This document shows, piece after piece, positions 9,105-18,013 of a DNA stretch of 51,591 bases (the first letter of the stretch is position 1; each line of letters opens with the position of its first letter). Origin of the DNA: Chitinispirillales bacterium ANBcel5 (GTDB lineage: Bacteria; Fibrobacterota; Chitinivibrionia; Chitinivibrionales; Chitinispirillaceae). Below the pieces are notes generated by a model. That model was not told the DNA's origin and did not search any database. It saw nothing but the letters and a program-made list of their open reading frames with translations. The stretch covers positions 1-51,591 of the forward strand of contig JARUKZ010000031.1 in the NCBI GenBank assembly GCA_029688955.1, written 5' to 3'. Both the position numbers and the translations under genes were made by a program.

Positions 9105-10496
9105 TTAAGGATAACTTTGTACCTTATCACCATCCTTTGAAACCGGACGTGAAAGAGACATCATCATTGCCCCACCTTTAAATAGGGTAACCATCCCGGT
9201 CGACTCTGAGATTGTAATCGCAAGACAGTTGGTGCAAGCAGTTATTCCTGCTGCAGCGATATGACGCGCTCCAAGACCACCGGGTAAAAGTTCAACTTCC
9301 TTTATTGGCTGAGGCCTTAAGTAACTGCCGGCCGACAGCACAATTCCGTCCCCGGTAACAATAAACGCCCCATCAATGCTTGCAAACTCCTTTATAGTCT
9401 CTGCCAATCCCGGATCCATTATATTTCGTTCTGCTTCACTGTATCCACGAAATGGATTGATTATTAATTGCCTTACATACGCATTCACCGAATTGGTATC
9501 CCCAAGTACAAAAATTGTACCCGCTGGTTTACCTTCTCTCCCTTCAACAGCAATTTCTCCCGCAAGCCCAATCACCCGTTCCAAAACCTCGGGTTTTACG
9601 TCAGGTGGCAAAAGGTCTTGTGAGTTAAGAAAGAAAAAATCATACTCAAGCGCCACATCAATCGCTACAATGGTATCAAACTGGTTATTTTTGCTGTTGC
9701 CAGATACACAAACAATTTTATCCTCCTTAGTTAAGAGGTTTCGGGAAAGTGCAAGGAGAATACCTATTTTTATCTGCCCGGTACGCGATGCGGGAATCGG
9801 TGGCGCCTGAACTACGCCTATAATACGTTTATCTTTTGTGGGATCAAACCTTGTTTTGTTATTCGTAACAATAATGATACGATTTTTACTTCTCGTTTGT
9901 TCGAGAAAATCATTCTCTTTTACACAATCTGCAAATATCATTATTGCCGAAGATTTTGTTTCTCTGGCAAGGACCATCGCTGAGGAAAGAACCGGTCCAG
10001 CTGGCTTTTTTGCTGGGCGAGAAGGTTTTTCATCAACTCCACCCTTTTTAAGAGCAAGCACCACAGCTCTCATATCCACAGGGGTTTCACTTTTAATTAT
10101 AAGATCTCTGATTTCGCTGGATTTAAAAAAGGTAGCCAACTCAGAAAGTATCTGTACCTGCCTGTTTGTATCCGCATCCTCCCGAGCCACCAAAAGAACC
10201 ACTATCTGTGCTAAAGCATTGCGGGCGGCATCATAGGGTATTCCAGCAGAACTTTTGCCTACTGCAATTGCAAACTCCTGCTTAATGGGAGCCCTTGTCT
10301 GCGGAAGCGCAAGCCCATGACCGATAAACGTTGAAGAGCTTTCTTCCCTCTTAAGCATCTCATCTATCACTGCTTTTTGTCTGCGAACATCAGCTGCTTT
10401 ACATACTCCAAGAGCAAGTTCCCTAAGCGCCTCTGTTTTATCGGTAGATTTTAGTTCTATTACGGTTGGTATAACTAAATAATCTTCAAATGACAT
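9105..10496 (-). CDS. EIIA-like / diadenylate cyclase (DisA_N) fusion protein
   Basis: A 463-residue three-part protein. Residues 1-150 resemble a PTS EIIA(Ntr/fructose) domain, but where the family has a phospho-His (IPHxR) this protein has Gln66 (LALPQTR), so it probably cannot be phosphorylated there. A Pro/Lys-rich linker (157-168) leads to an alpha/beta domain of about 170-295, reminiscent of the pyruvate-kinase C-terminal-like module in archaeal DacZ. Residues of about 305-450 are a DisA_N diadenylate cyclase domain with the active-site DGA (375-377) and GARHIAAAGIT (409-419), so it should make c-di-AMP from two ATP. No membrane segment or DisA DNA-binding part is seen. Its start overlaps the upstream acyltransferase gene by 11 nt. 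Function of the EIIA-like domain as a sensor or partner-binding module is inference. Confidence 0.85.
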   Translation of the reverse strand: MSFEDYLVIPTVIELKSTDKTEALRELALGVCKAADVRRQKAVIDEMLKREESSSTFIGHGLALPQTRAPIKQEFAIAVGKSSAGIPYDAARNALAQIVVLLVAREDADTNRQVQILSELATFFKSSEIRDLIIKSETPVDMRAVVLALKKGGVDEKPSRPAKKPAGPVLSSAMVLARETKSSAIMIFADCVKENDFLEQTRSKNRIIIVTNNKTRFDPTKDKRIIGVVQAPPIPASRTGQIKIGILLALSRNLLTKEDKIVCVSGNSKNNQFDTIVAIDVALEYDFFFLNSQDLLPPDVKPEVLERVIGLAGEIAVEGREGKPAGTIFVLGDTNSVNAYVRQLIINPFRGYSEAERNIMDPGLAETIKEFASIDGAFIVTGDGIVLSAGSYLRPQPIKEVELLPGGLGARHIAAAGITACTNCLAITISESTGMVTLFKGGAMMMSLSRPVSKDGDKVQSYP

Positions 10497-11631
10497 CTAT
10501 CTTCTTCTCCTCACGGCAGAGATTAAGCGCAGATGAATAGTAATTTATAAGATCTGACCTTACTACCTTTATACCACTGGATGTCCTTTTTATAGCTTTG
10601 AGTTTCTCTAATTGCTCAAGTCCCTTCTGTACCAATACTTTGCATGAAACCGATTCTACTGACCTAACATTTAACCCCTTACTCTTTGCCTCATCCCTGG
10701 CGAATGAAACCTTCTTTTCACACTCTTCATTACTAAACAGATCTGCCCCATTATCATTTATAGCTCTCGATACAACATGAACTGGAAGAATTCTGTAAAG
10801 AGATAAAAAGGTATCGTGAACCTGAGCACTAAGTTGATCCAGTGACTGGCGATGAGCAAAAAACTCGTCCCTTGTTTTTGTATTTCTGTTTTTCTCTATA
10901 TCCAAACGTTCCCGAACAGAAAAGGGTTCCCCGTAATCACAGTAGATCGCTCCATATTTACGTTTGAATATCTTGTAAAAAAATACCGGAAAAAACGCCA
11001 TAACATCTGCGCCAAAATAAAAAATGTTGCCTAAAAGACGCTTAAAAACAGGGGTGTTTTTCTTACGATACTTCTTTGCTTTAAGTAATAAAGAAAACCA
11101 CGGTACATCTGGGGCCCGCTCATAGGAAACTGACATGGGTAAAATAGTTATATCTTTATCTGGATATCTGGCCTGAAGAATAATAGCAGCATTTAGTATC
11201 CCCCCCCGTATCGGAAGCATCTCACCACTGTAACTTCTCCCACCTTCAGGAAACACAAGCACCGTATCTCCATTTTGCATCATCTCCACAACATCATTGC
11301 AGAGATTGCGTACATAGTTACGCTCAAACCCATTACTCCTGGATACGGTAAAAGCACCAAAATTCCTGAACTTCGGGCCTATCCAGGGTAACTTTGTAAG
11401 ATTATCACCCGCAGCAAACCTAAGATTTCTAAACCCTTTAAAATAAAGGATCTTACCAGCTAAAAAGTAATCCACATGACTGCGATGCGTACTAACCACC
11501 ATTACAGGGTTTTTTTGAACCTGTTCACCATCAACCGCTGGCCCATCAATCTCCACAGAGGTAAAAACAGATTTGAAAAAGTGAGCTACACCCTCACTGA
11601 CCTGAGCAACCGACTCGTGATATGATTTCAT
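10486..11631 (-). CDS. PlsB-like glycerol-3-phosphate acyltransferase
   Basis: A 381-residue PlsC/PlsB-superfamily acyltransferase. The HX4D catalytic motif is His49 to Asp54 (HRSHVDY). Further blocks are GAFTVSRSNG, the substrate-binding FPEGGRSYSG (from 126) and ILPMSVSYERAPD, which match the PlsB order of motifs more than the short PlsC. It is far shorter than E. coli PlsB (about 800 residues) and lacks its extra N- and C-terminal parts. It probably acylates glycerol-3-P or lyso-phosphatidate at the inner membrane. The 11-nt overlap with the diadenylate cyclase gene suggests coupled expression. Confidence 0.82.
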   Translation of the reverse strand: MKSYHESVAQVSEGVAHFFKSVFTSVEIDGPAVDGEQVQKNPVMVVSTHRSHVDYFLAGKILYFKGFRNLRFAAGDNLTKLPWIGPKFRNFGAFTVSRSNGFERNYVRNLCNDVVEMMQNGDTVLVFPEGGRSYSGEMLPIRGGILNAAIILQARYPDKDITILPMSVSYERAPDVPWFSLLLKAKKYRKKNTPVFKRLLGNIFYFGADVMAFFPVFFYKIFKRKYGAIYCDYGEPFSVRERLDIEKNRNTKTRDEFFAHRQSLDQLSAQVHDTFLSLYRILPVHVVSRAINDNGADLFSNEECEKKVSFARDEAKSKGLNVRSVESVSCKVLVQKGLEQLEKLKAIKRTSSGIKVVRSDLINYYSSALNLCREEKKIDVI

Positions 11632-11900
11632 ATTTTAAGATTATTTCCAAATTGAATGATTTCTTTTAGCTTAGAATACAATTGTAAGTATATTGTGCAC
11701 AAAGATCCTATAGTATAGTATGTTAGAAAATAGGATTTGAAGTCATAAATCAAAAGTATTTTCTTTTACCCCATTGGCAGTGAACAAAAAAATGGTGTGG
11801 AATTTAAAGAAAGGCGGCTATGAATAGCTTGGAAAGTTAGGAGAAGTAGATAAAAGAAGCGAATACCCTACACCAGGTATCCACTTCAAAACTTAAACAA

Positions 11901-12350
11901 TCAGGCTACATCAGCTTCTGATTTGGTTTCTTTATTGCTACCTGCATGATCATATTCAAAACTCTCGCCATCTTTCTTCATTTCGTCGATCAGATCTTCC
12001 CGACCAATCTGCTGAAGGTGACGAACTCGTTTATACTCGTTACGATGCTCCGGACAATACTTGGGATAGATATACTGCCTGGGGTATATTTTAACTTCAA
12101 ACTGATGATCACAACCTTCAAGGGCACAGTTCATAACCATAGTTACTACTTCTGTATAGTTATGTTTGAAGGTCTGATTTTTGATATTGACGTCTTCGGG
12201 TTTTGTGCGCTTGCGTATCCTATAGCGATCCTGACGATGCTCAGGGCAGTATTTTGAGATATGAATCCCAAAAAATATTTTTCCGCATCCTGGATACTGA
12301 CACTTTTTCTCCCGTAGTTTCTGACGCCGCCTCGATTTTGGTAACTGCAT
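11901..12350 (-). CDS. small basic protein with two zinc-binding-like repeats
   Basis: I do not recognise this 149-residue family. It contains two copies of one motif: Cys17-X4-Cys22-X12-Cys35-X2-His38 and Cys75-X4-Cys80-X18-Cys99-X2-His102, each ending KYCPEHR. This strongly suggests two CCCH zinc ribbons. The stretch before and between them is very basic (KSRRRQKLREKK; RYRIRKRTK), so nucleic acid binding is a fair inference. The C-terminal 30 residues are acidic and low in complexity. The start is ATG with GGAGG 10 nt upstream. It stands alone between long intergenic stretches. Confidence 0.75.
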   Translation of the reverse strand: MQLPKSRRRQKLREKKCQYPGCGKIFFGIHISKYCPEHRQDRYRIRKRTKPEDVNIKNQTFKHNYTEVVTMVMNCALEGCDHQFEVKIYPRQYIYPKYCPEHRNEYKRVRHLQQIGREDLIDEMKKDGESFEYDHAGSNKETKSEADVA

Positions 12351-12834
12351 ATTGAGAAGTCCTCCGACTGGGAAAATAGAAGAAAGGAATAGAGCTATCT
12401 TTTTTTAATTTTTATCTTGACCTTGATAGGCATATAATATATCGAGAAATGGGTAAAAAAGCAATCTATTTATATTCTTTTAATATCTGAAGATCACACA
12501 AAAAAAGCACTGACCACTCGCATACTGCTTTATATCAAACACTTACAATTTGACATTGACATCTCCTGTACACAAAATTATTTTTGCGAACGTTTACTTC
12601 CTGTGCTACCGAATGGTCAACCATACAATTATCTTACCCTTTTTCTCTCTACTGCATACCTTCAGGTGTAGCACTCATGTATTTTACCTTAAATGTGATT
12701 CAGACACACTGAAGAGTGTAAATACACTGAGAGACACAATTTTCAGTAATCTATTACGGATACCTGAAGCGAAATATTGAAGCAATACATACTTCAGATC
12801 CCATTTTTGATGTATCCCTCCCATGGAGCAGAAA
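12351..12834. other. gene-free region with a promoter candidate
   Basis: About 480 nt between the divergent zinc-motif and MlaE genes. It holds the promoter-like element at 12556-12584. Frames of 60-76 codons occur on both strands but lack ribosome binding sites and family resemblance, and I take them as chance. Confidence 0.5.
12556..12584 (+). promoter_or_regulatory. sigma-70-type promoter candidate upstream of mlaE
   Basis: TTGACA (12556-12561), a 17-nt spacer and TATTTT (12579-12584). It would give a leader of about 240 nt before the MlaE gene, unusually long, so either the leader is regulatory or the match is fortuitous. Confidence 0.35.
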
Positions 12835-13902
12835 ATGAAACTGACCCCCAAAGATGAAAAAGTCATTAAAGGGCCACCTTTTCTGGATCGGACCTGGGTC
12901 GAATCCTGCGGTCTACTTAAAGGTGATCACAGCAACAAAACTACTGTTGATCTTTCCCAAACCAGAAAAATCGATTCTTCCGGTATCTGCTTTCTTCGCC
13001 TGTTACACTCTCTTCATACCCTCAGTGGCGGAAAATTGGTACTCAAAAACGCCCCGCCCAATATTGTAAAAGAGCTCAATTCTAGCCCTGAAAAGAGCCA
13101 TAATCCTACGCCAGCTCCAAAACCTGGGTACTTTTACTCTGTTGGGGATAGATTTATCAAAAGCTACCAGTCTTGTTTAAAGGCTCTCTCTGTACTGGTT
13201 GAGATGCTCTATTGGGGTACTATTGGAACCATCAAGCGTAGAGATATAAAAAAAGGAGCTCTTGGAGAGCAGATGTACCAATTAGGCTTTAAAGCCCTGG
13301 GAATCATTACACTTTTATCATTTCTTGTGGGGGTAGTACTGGCACTCCAAACTGCAATGCAGCTTAAAAATTTCGGTGCAGGAGTATTTCTGGCCCCACT
13401 AATCGGTATTACTATGGTAAGAGAAATGGGACCTCTACTTACAGCTATTATTCTGGCAGGACGAACAGGAAGTGCAACAACTGCAGAAATTGCCACTATG
13501 GGTGTTGGAGAAGAACTCGAAGCCCTTCAAACAATGGGAATCAATCCGGTACAGTTTGTAGTAGTTCCAAAGTTTTGGGCCATAACAATCACAATGCCTC
13601 TGCTTTCTGCCCTGGCAACCGCTGCTGGAATATTTGGGGGTTATTTAATAGGTCTTGTATATCTTGATATTACCTCAGCCCTTTTCTGGAGCGAACTGCT
13701 TAAACATTTGCACTTTAGAGATGTATTGGCAGGAGTCTCAAAGTCATTCGTTTTCGCTTGGCTAATTATATGGATCGGTGCCTATTATGGTTTCAAAGTT
13801 AAGGGTGGTGCAGAAGCTGTGGGGAAAGAAACAACCGCAAGCGTTGTGGCAGGAATATTCGTAATAGTAGTAACTGATGCAATTTTTTCGTTTATTATTT
13901 AA
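12835..13902 (+). CDS. mlaE: STAS-MlaE fusion, lipid-transport ABC permease
   Basis: An MlaE/YrbE-family permease of an inner-membrane lipid ABC transporter, with an N-terminal STAS domain (about 1-90; TRKIDSSGICFLRLLHSL) that in other systems binds the ATPase side. The permease part from about residue 115 has the family blocks GEQMYQLGFKALGIITLLSFLVG, PLIGITMVREMGPLLTAIILAGR and TGSATTAEIATMGVGEELEA with about five membrane helices. I chose the ATG at 12835, with GGAG 6 nt upstream, over the in-frame ATG at 12823, which has no ribosome binding site. mlaF (ATPase) and mlaD (MCE) are not next to it, so its partners must be encoded elsewhere. Confidence 0.88.
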   Translation: MKLTPKDEKVIKGPPFLDRTWVESCGLLKGDHSNKTTVDLSQTRKIDSSGICFLRLLHSLHTLSGGKLVLKNAPPNIVKELNSSPEKSHNPTPAPKPGYFYSVGDRFIKSYQSCLKALSVLVEMLYWGTIGTIKRRDIKKGALGEQMYQLGFKALGIITLLSFLVGVVLALQTAMQLKNFGAGVFLAPLIGITMVREMGPLLTAIILAGRTGSATTAEIATMGVGEELEALQTMGINPVQFVVVPKFWAITITMPLLSALATAAGIFGGYLIGLVYLDITSALFWSELLKHLHFRDVLAGVSKSFVFAWLIIWIGAYYGFKVKGGAEAVGKETTASVVAGIFVIVVTDAIFSFII

Positions 13903-14010
13903 AACACATATACGCCCAACTGTTTTTTGCTATAGCACTATAGGTCAAAAACCCAAAATTTAGGGGGATGCTTACTACATTTGTTTATACTTTATTCCTT
14001 GTACATTAGT

Positions 14011-14169
14011 TTACCCTACCCAACTCTCCCGATAACCAAATACACACGGTGTGCTTGAGACCCCAACCATCCCAAGCCACCGGTCTGCCTTCTCACCTTT
14101 GAACTTCAAGGCTCTGCAATTGCACTTACGCCTACCCCAATATTGTTGTTTTGAGTTCCAGTAACCCAT
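14011..14169 (-). CDS. possible 52-residue protein, unrecognised
   Basis: A minus-strand frame beginning 12 nt after the glycosylphosphotransferase stop codon and encoding 52 residues rich in Gly, Trp, Arg and Lys, with a CNC motif near residue 17. The stretch is visibly richer in G+C than neighbouring intergenic DNA, which hints at coding. No Shine-Dalgarno sequence precedes the ATG and I recognise no family, so it may be chance. Confidence 0.22.
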   Translation of the reverse strand: MGYWNSKQQYWGRRKCNCRALKFKGEKADRWLGMVGVSSTPCVFGYRESWVG

Positions 14170-14181
14170 TTTCTGATGGTG

Positions 14182-15627
14182 TCACGAAGCCCCAACTCCT
14201 AAAATACTCACAGGAACCGTTTTAAGCAGAATTTTTAAATCCAGCCACAACGACCACTCATCTATATATCTCATATCCATTTTCATCCACTGTTCGAAGG
14301 TAATATTATCCCTCCCCGAGACCTGCCATATACAGGTAATACCTGGTTTTACTGAAAAACGTCTACGCTGCCAGTCTTCATTGAACTCATTAAAGTCACG
14401 GATAGGAAGTGGTCTTGGACCAACCAGTGACATATCCCCCTTAAGCACATTGAAAAGTTGCGGTAATTCATCTATACTAAATTTTCTTAGAATTTTCCCA
14501 ACCGGAGTAACTCTGGGGTCCATTTTAATCTTGAAGGCGGCTCCATCTTTGCGCTCATTTAAATGAGCGATTTGTTCAAGCCTCTGCTCTGCATCTGTTA
14601 CCATGGTACGAAACTTAAGAACTTCAAAAACCCTTTTGTTCATCCCTACTCTTGACTGTTTAAAGAATACAGGCCCCCGACTTGAAAACTTAATTGCTAA
14701 AGCAGCAGCTATAAATACCGGTAATAGAATTACGACTAGAAGTAAGGATGCAGCAAAATCTATCAGTGATTTTACCAATACCATCCTCCTATACATCGCT
14801 CCTGTTACTATTGTGATAAGCGGGTTGCGTTCATCTATATGTTCCACCCTTGATTTTGCTGCCTTAAGGTTAAAAAGATCAGTTGACATTCTAATTACAG
14901 TCCCCTGCTCCTCGGCTATTTTCAAAATCATGAGTATCTTCTGATAACAGGTCTTGATGGGAAGGCAGATTACCACCTCATCAACAACATTATCCCTTAG
15001 ATAAGAAGAAAAATCCTCAAAGCTACACACAATTTGTGGCATACCTGTCCCAAGTGGTGTTTCCCCATGCCATTCATTATCTATAAAACCCAGGACAGAA
15101 TATCCTATCTGAGGATTTTTTTCCATGTATCGTGCATATGCCAGTGCTCTTTTTCCTGTCCCGGCTATCAGTATGTAACGCAGATTTCTGCCCTTGGCCC
15201 GAAGAAAACCGAGTACAAAGCGCAGAAATATTCTAAAAGAGAAAAGAATGGTCAAACTGATCCAAAAGAATAAGTAAATAAAAGAAATGCTAACCAACTC
15301 AGTAGGTCTGAGATAGTCAATCACCGCTAATAACACCGTGCAGAAAAAAACCGCCCTGAGTAAAAGTATAAACTCATCAAATAATGATATAAACCTTTTT
15401 GAATTATAGGAGCCAAACCAAAGAAAAACTAAATGCCAAATAAGAAGAATTAAAGTTCCCAAAACTCCATTGAAAACAGATATACGAGGAGATATTACAT
15501 CCGCAAGCCTTGAAATAGATACCGGTTGATTGGATATAACATCTGCAATTAATAGTGCAGTAATAAGCAGTAAGATGTCGGTGAGTTTGAAAACATCCGA
15601 CAGGACTTGACGACATACAGTTTTCAT
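14182..15627 (-). CDS. polyprenyl glycosylphosphotransferase (WbaP/WcaJ type)
   Basis: This membrane enzyme family transfers a hexose-1-phosphate from a UDP-sugar to undecaprenyl phosphate, starting exopolysaccharide or O-antigen units. About four to five membrane helices fill residues 10-135. A Rossmann-like CoA_binding_3 domain follows (YILIAGTGKRALAYARY), then one more hydrophobic helix near 290. The C-terminal catalytic domain carries SSRGPVFFKQSRVGMN, FEVLKFRTM, FSIDELPQLFNVLKGDMSLVGPRP and KPGITCIWQVSGR. I place the start at ATG 15627, with AGAGG 8 nt upstream, not at GTG 15633, which is too close to that site. The sugar (Glc or Gal) cannot be read from sequence. manA next door supplies related sugar phosphates. 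Confidence 0.88.
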   Translation of the reverse strand: MKTVCRQVLSDVFKLTDILLLITALLIADVISNQPVSISRLADVISPRISVFNGVLGTLILLIWHLVFLWFGSYNSKRFISLFDEFILLLRAVFFCTVLLAVIDYLRPTELVSISFIYLFFWISLTILFSFRIFLRFVLGFLRAKGRNLRYILIAGTGKRALAYARYMEKNPQIGYSVLGFIDNEWHGETPLGTGMPQIVCSFEDFSSYLRDNVVDEVVICLPIKTCYQKILMILKIAEEQGTVIRMSTDLFNLKAAKSRVEHIDERNPLITIVTGAMYRRMVLVKSLIDFAASLLLVVILLPVFIAAALAIKFSSRGPVFFKQSRVGMNKRVFEVLKFRTMVTDAEQRLEQIAHLNERKDGAAFKIKMDPRVTPVGKILRKFSIDELPQLFNVLKGDMSLVGPRPLPIRDFNEFNEDWQRRRFSVKPGITCIWQVSGRDNITFEQWMKMDMRYIDEWSLWLDLKILLKTVPVSILGVGAS

Positions 15628-16109
15628 AAGCACTACCTCTGATAATTTTTTACCATTCTGTTACGAAGCTATAAAATGTAAAATCAAGAATTAAAATTCA
15701 TATAGAGATTAGGGGAAATTTTCAATTATCAGTCTACTATTTAAAACTTGCAATACTTACACCTAAACATCTGCTTATTTGTTATTATTATGTTCTCCAT
15801 CCTGAAATCACGATTCTCCCTAAATAATTAGTCTAAATAAAGGTCTTTGCACCTACAGCTTTTATCTTAGTTCACAGTTATACATTCCTTCTTTGCCAGT
15901 TAAAGCATTTGAGCATAAGCATTATAGTACAAAAAAAATCTGATCGTATAACAACCCCCATCGCTTCAGTTATTTTACCACCAGATTTGAACGAAATAAC
16001 GCCCAAAGCCCGCTTTTTTCCCCTTCTTTGTATTTTTACTTCATTTCAACTATGTTCGTACACTATTTTTAACTATTATTCATACTGTAAAAAGGAATCG
16101 GCTAAGAAA
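15628..16109. other. gene-free region between divergent genes
   Basis: About 480 nt of AT-rich DNA between the glycosylphosphotransferase and manA. An open frame continues upstream of manA to 15909, but its translation does not resemble the enzyme and I treat it as non-coding. I see no clear promoter or RNA gene. Confidence 0.5.
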
Positions 16110-17102
16110 ATGTCTCTATACTCATATTCTCCGGCAATCTTTAAACCAATATTGAAGGAAAAAATCTGGGGTGGACGTTCTCTTGAGAAGAAATTAAACA
16201 AGACTCTTCCGCCTTCAATTCCTATTGGTGAGTCCTGGGAGTTGAGTGGATGGGGAGACAGTCAATCGATTGCTTGTGGGGGTGAGTTCAAAGGTAAAAC
16301 CTTAACAGACCTTTTCATATCAGATCCAATCTCTTTTGCCGGAAAACGCTGTCTGAAACGTTCGGGGTTTCCTCTGTTACTAAAATTTATTGATGCAACA
16401 GAGAACCTTTCTGTTCAGGTACACCCTGATAAATCTCAGGCCCAAATACATGGCTGGGGAGAAAACGGTAAAACTGAGTGTTGGTATATCATTGATGCAA
16501 TGCCGGAAGCAGAGATAATTGCGGGTTTTAATCGTGATGTAACAGAAAAAGAGGTAAAACAGGCTGTTCTTAACGGTACACTACACCACCTACTCAACTA
16601 TATACCGGTTAAAAAAGGGGATGTGGTTTTTATTCCGGGTGGTACGGTTCATGCAATTCTTGGCGGAGCCCTAATATATGAAGTCCAGGAAGAATCAGAT
16701 ATAACCCTTCGGCTTTATGACTGGAATCGAAAAGATGATGAAGGAAAGGGACGTGAACTTCACCTTGATGAGGCATTGAAGATCCTAAACCTTAAGGGTG
16801 GTAAAGTTCATATTCCTGAACCATCTGTAATTATAGATACTCCCTTTTGCAGCCGGCGTTTACGCTGTTGTTGCTCCGATTTCACCCTTGAAGAATACTC
16901 TTTTTTTTCAAAGGGTGAGATTCCTGTATTCCCCAAGGACTCTTTTGAGGCTTTAAGTGTGGTAGCAGGTTCAGCAAAGCTAAAATGGAGCGGTGGAATG
17001 ATAAATATTGCACTGGGACAAACCGTTCTTCTGCCGGCAAACCTCAAAGAGGTTGGTTTGATGGGTACAGCGGGAAGTTGTGTTTTATCTGCCGCACTTT
17101 AA
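16110..17102 (+). CDS. manA: mannose-6-phosphate isomerase, class I
   Basis: Type I cupin phosphomannose isomerase (330 residues) that interconverts mannose-6-P and fructose-6-P. Zinc ligands are visible: Gln103 and His105 in LSVQVHPDKSQ, Glu123 in GKTECWYI and His180 in IPGGTVHAIL. I chose the ATG at 16110, where family similarity begins (SPAIFKPILKEKIWGG); an in-frame start at 15909 would add 67 unrelated residues. AAGGA lies about 13 nt upstream, rather far. With pgi at 7.7-9.0 kb and the GH130 phosphorylase at 38.9 kb, it links mannose metabolism to glycolysis and polysaccharide precursors. Confidence 0.92.
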   Translation: MSLYSYSPAIFKPILKEKIWGGRSLEKKLNKTLPPSIPIGESWELSGWGDSQSIACGGEFKGKTLTDLFISDPISFAGKRCLKRSGFPLLLKFIDATENLSVQVHPDKSQAQIHGWGENGKTECWYIIDAMPEAEIIAGFNRDVTEKEVKQAVLNGTLHHLLNYIPVKKGDVVFIPGGTVHAILGGALIYEVQEESDITLRLYDWNRKDDEGKGRELHLDEALKILNLKGGKVHIPEPSVIIDTPFCSRRLRCCCSDFTLEEYSFFSKGEIPVFPKDSFEALSVVAGSAKLKWSGGMINIALGQTVLLPANLKEVGLMGTAGSCVLSAAL

Positions 17103-17176
17103 AATAGTCTTCAGTACCAGGCAGTTACACACTTTCAGAGAAGCAGAGGCTTTTCGCCCCCCTTATTTCCGATCGG

Positions 17177-18013
17177 TTACTGCCTGATATCATGAAAAAA
17201 CGGCGACAGCTTTGCCCTGGAATCTGGATTTTGCATCAATTTACGAAGAGAGCGGTCTCGTATTAATCTGACCCTTTCTCTTGTGAGTTTCAGCTCTTTG
17301 CCAATCTCTTCAAGGGTAAACTGCTTAGAAAAATTCAACCCAAAATACATCCTCAATATCCGCTCTTCTCTGCTGGTGATATACTGAAGGACACTATCAA
17401 GAACAGAAGCAAGCTCTTTTCGCCCACTCTCCCCATCCTGATCCGGATCAACTCCCAGGATATCCTGAAGTGTCATCGTGCTCTCTTCTCCCAGGTTGTT
17501 ACCCGGAAGCGGGGCGTCTAAAGAAACCCCATAGAGTTTATCCATTACTTCTACAATATCCTTCTCATGATCCCTAAACTCCTCCATCTCGATAGTAGCA
17601 TGATAATCACCCAGATTACGATCCAAAGCCTTCTTAAACTTATTAACCAAAGCAAGCTTATTAGGGGGGATCCGTATTGTGTCAGCCTGCTCAAGCAGCG
17701 CTTTCTGTATTCCCTGACGAACCCACCATACCGCATAACTGATAAACTTAACCTTAACGTTAAGATCAAATCGTTTTGCAGCCTTGATAAGCCCCATGTT
17801 TCCTTCATTAATAAGCTCAAGAAAACTCAACCCCCGTCCACGATAGCGCCTTGCAACACTGATCACAAATCTTAAATTAGAAGTAATCAGCTCATTGGTG
17901 GCTTTGCGGTCATCCTGCTGTACGCGTCTGACCAACTCACGCTCATGCTTTTCATCAATCAAACGATATCGTCCGATATCACGAAAATACAGTGTTTCTG
18001 TTTTCATATCCAT
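17177..18013 (-). CDS. RNA polymerase sigma-70 factor, group 2 (RpoD/RpoS-like)
   Basis: A 278-residue sigma factor. Region 1.2 (LYFRDIGRYRLIDEKHERELVRRV), regions 2.1-2.4 (NLRFVISVARRYRGRGLSFLELINEGNMGLIKAAKRFD to YAVWWVRQGIQKAL), region 3 and region 4.2 (QFTLEEIGKELKLTRERVRLIRDRSLRKL) are all present. There is no long region 1.1 and no insertion between 1.2 and 2, so this is smaller than a housekeeping RpoD and fits group 2, or the compact primary factor of some phyla. An in-frame ATG at codon 3 is an alternative start. Its own promoter is not obvious in the 350-nt upstream region. Confidence 0.88.
   Translation of the reverse strand: MDMKTETLYFRDIGRYRLIDEKHERELVRRVQQDDRKATNELITSNLRFVISVARRYRGRGLSFLELINEGNMGLIKAAKRFDLNVKVKFISYAVWWVRQGIQKALLEQADTIRIPPNKLALVNKFKKALDRNLGDYHATIEMEEFRDHEKDIVEVMDKLYGVSLDAPLPGNNLGEESTMTLQDILGVDPDQDGESGRKELASVLDSVLQYITSREERILRMYFGLNFSKQFTLEEIGKELKLTRERVRLIRDRSLRKLMQNPDSRAKLSPFFHDIRQ

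Noticed and set aside
12550..12780. 76-codon frame with a TTG start upstream of mlaE
   Set aside because: No ribosome binding site; the start codon is part of the TTGACATTGACA promoter-like stretch; composition looks random.
12885..12920. tRNA-like T-loop string GGGTCGAATCC
   Set aside because: It lies within the STAS-MlaE coding frame and no acceptor or anticodon stem can be formed around it.
15909..16109. N-terminal extension of manA
   Set aside because: The 67 extra residues do not match the family, which begins at the ATG at 16110.
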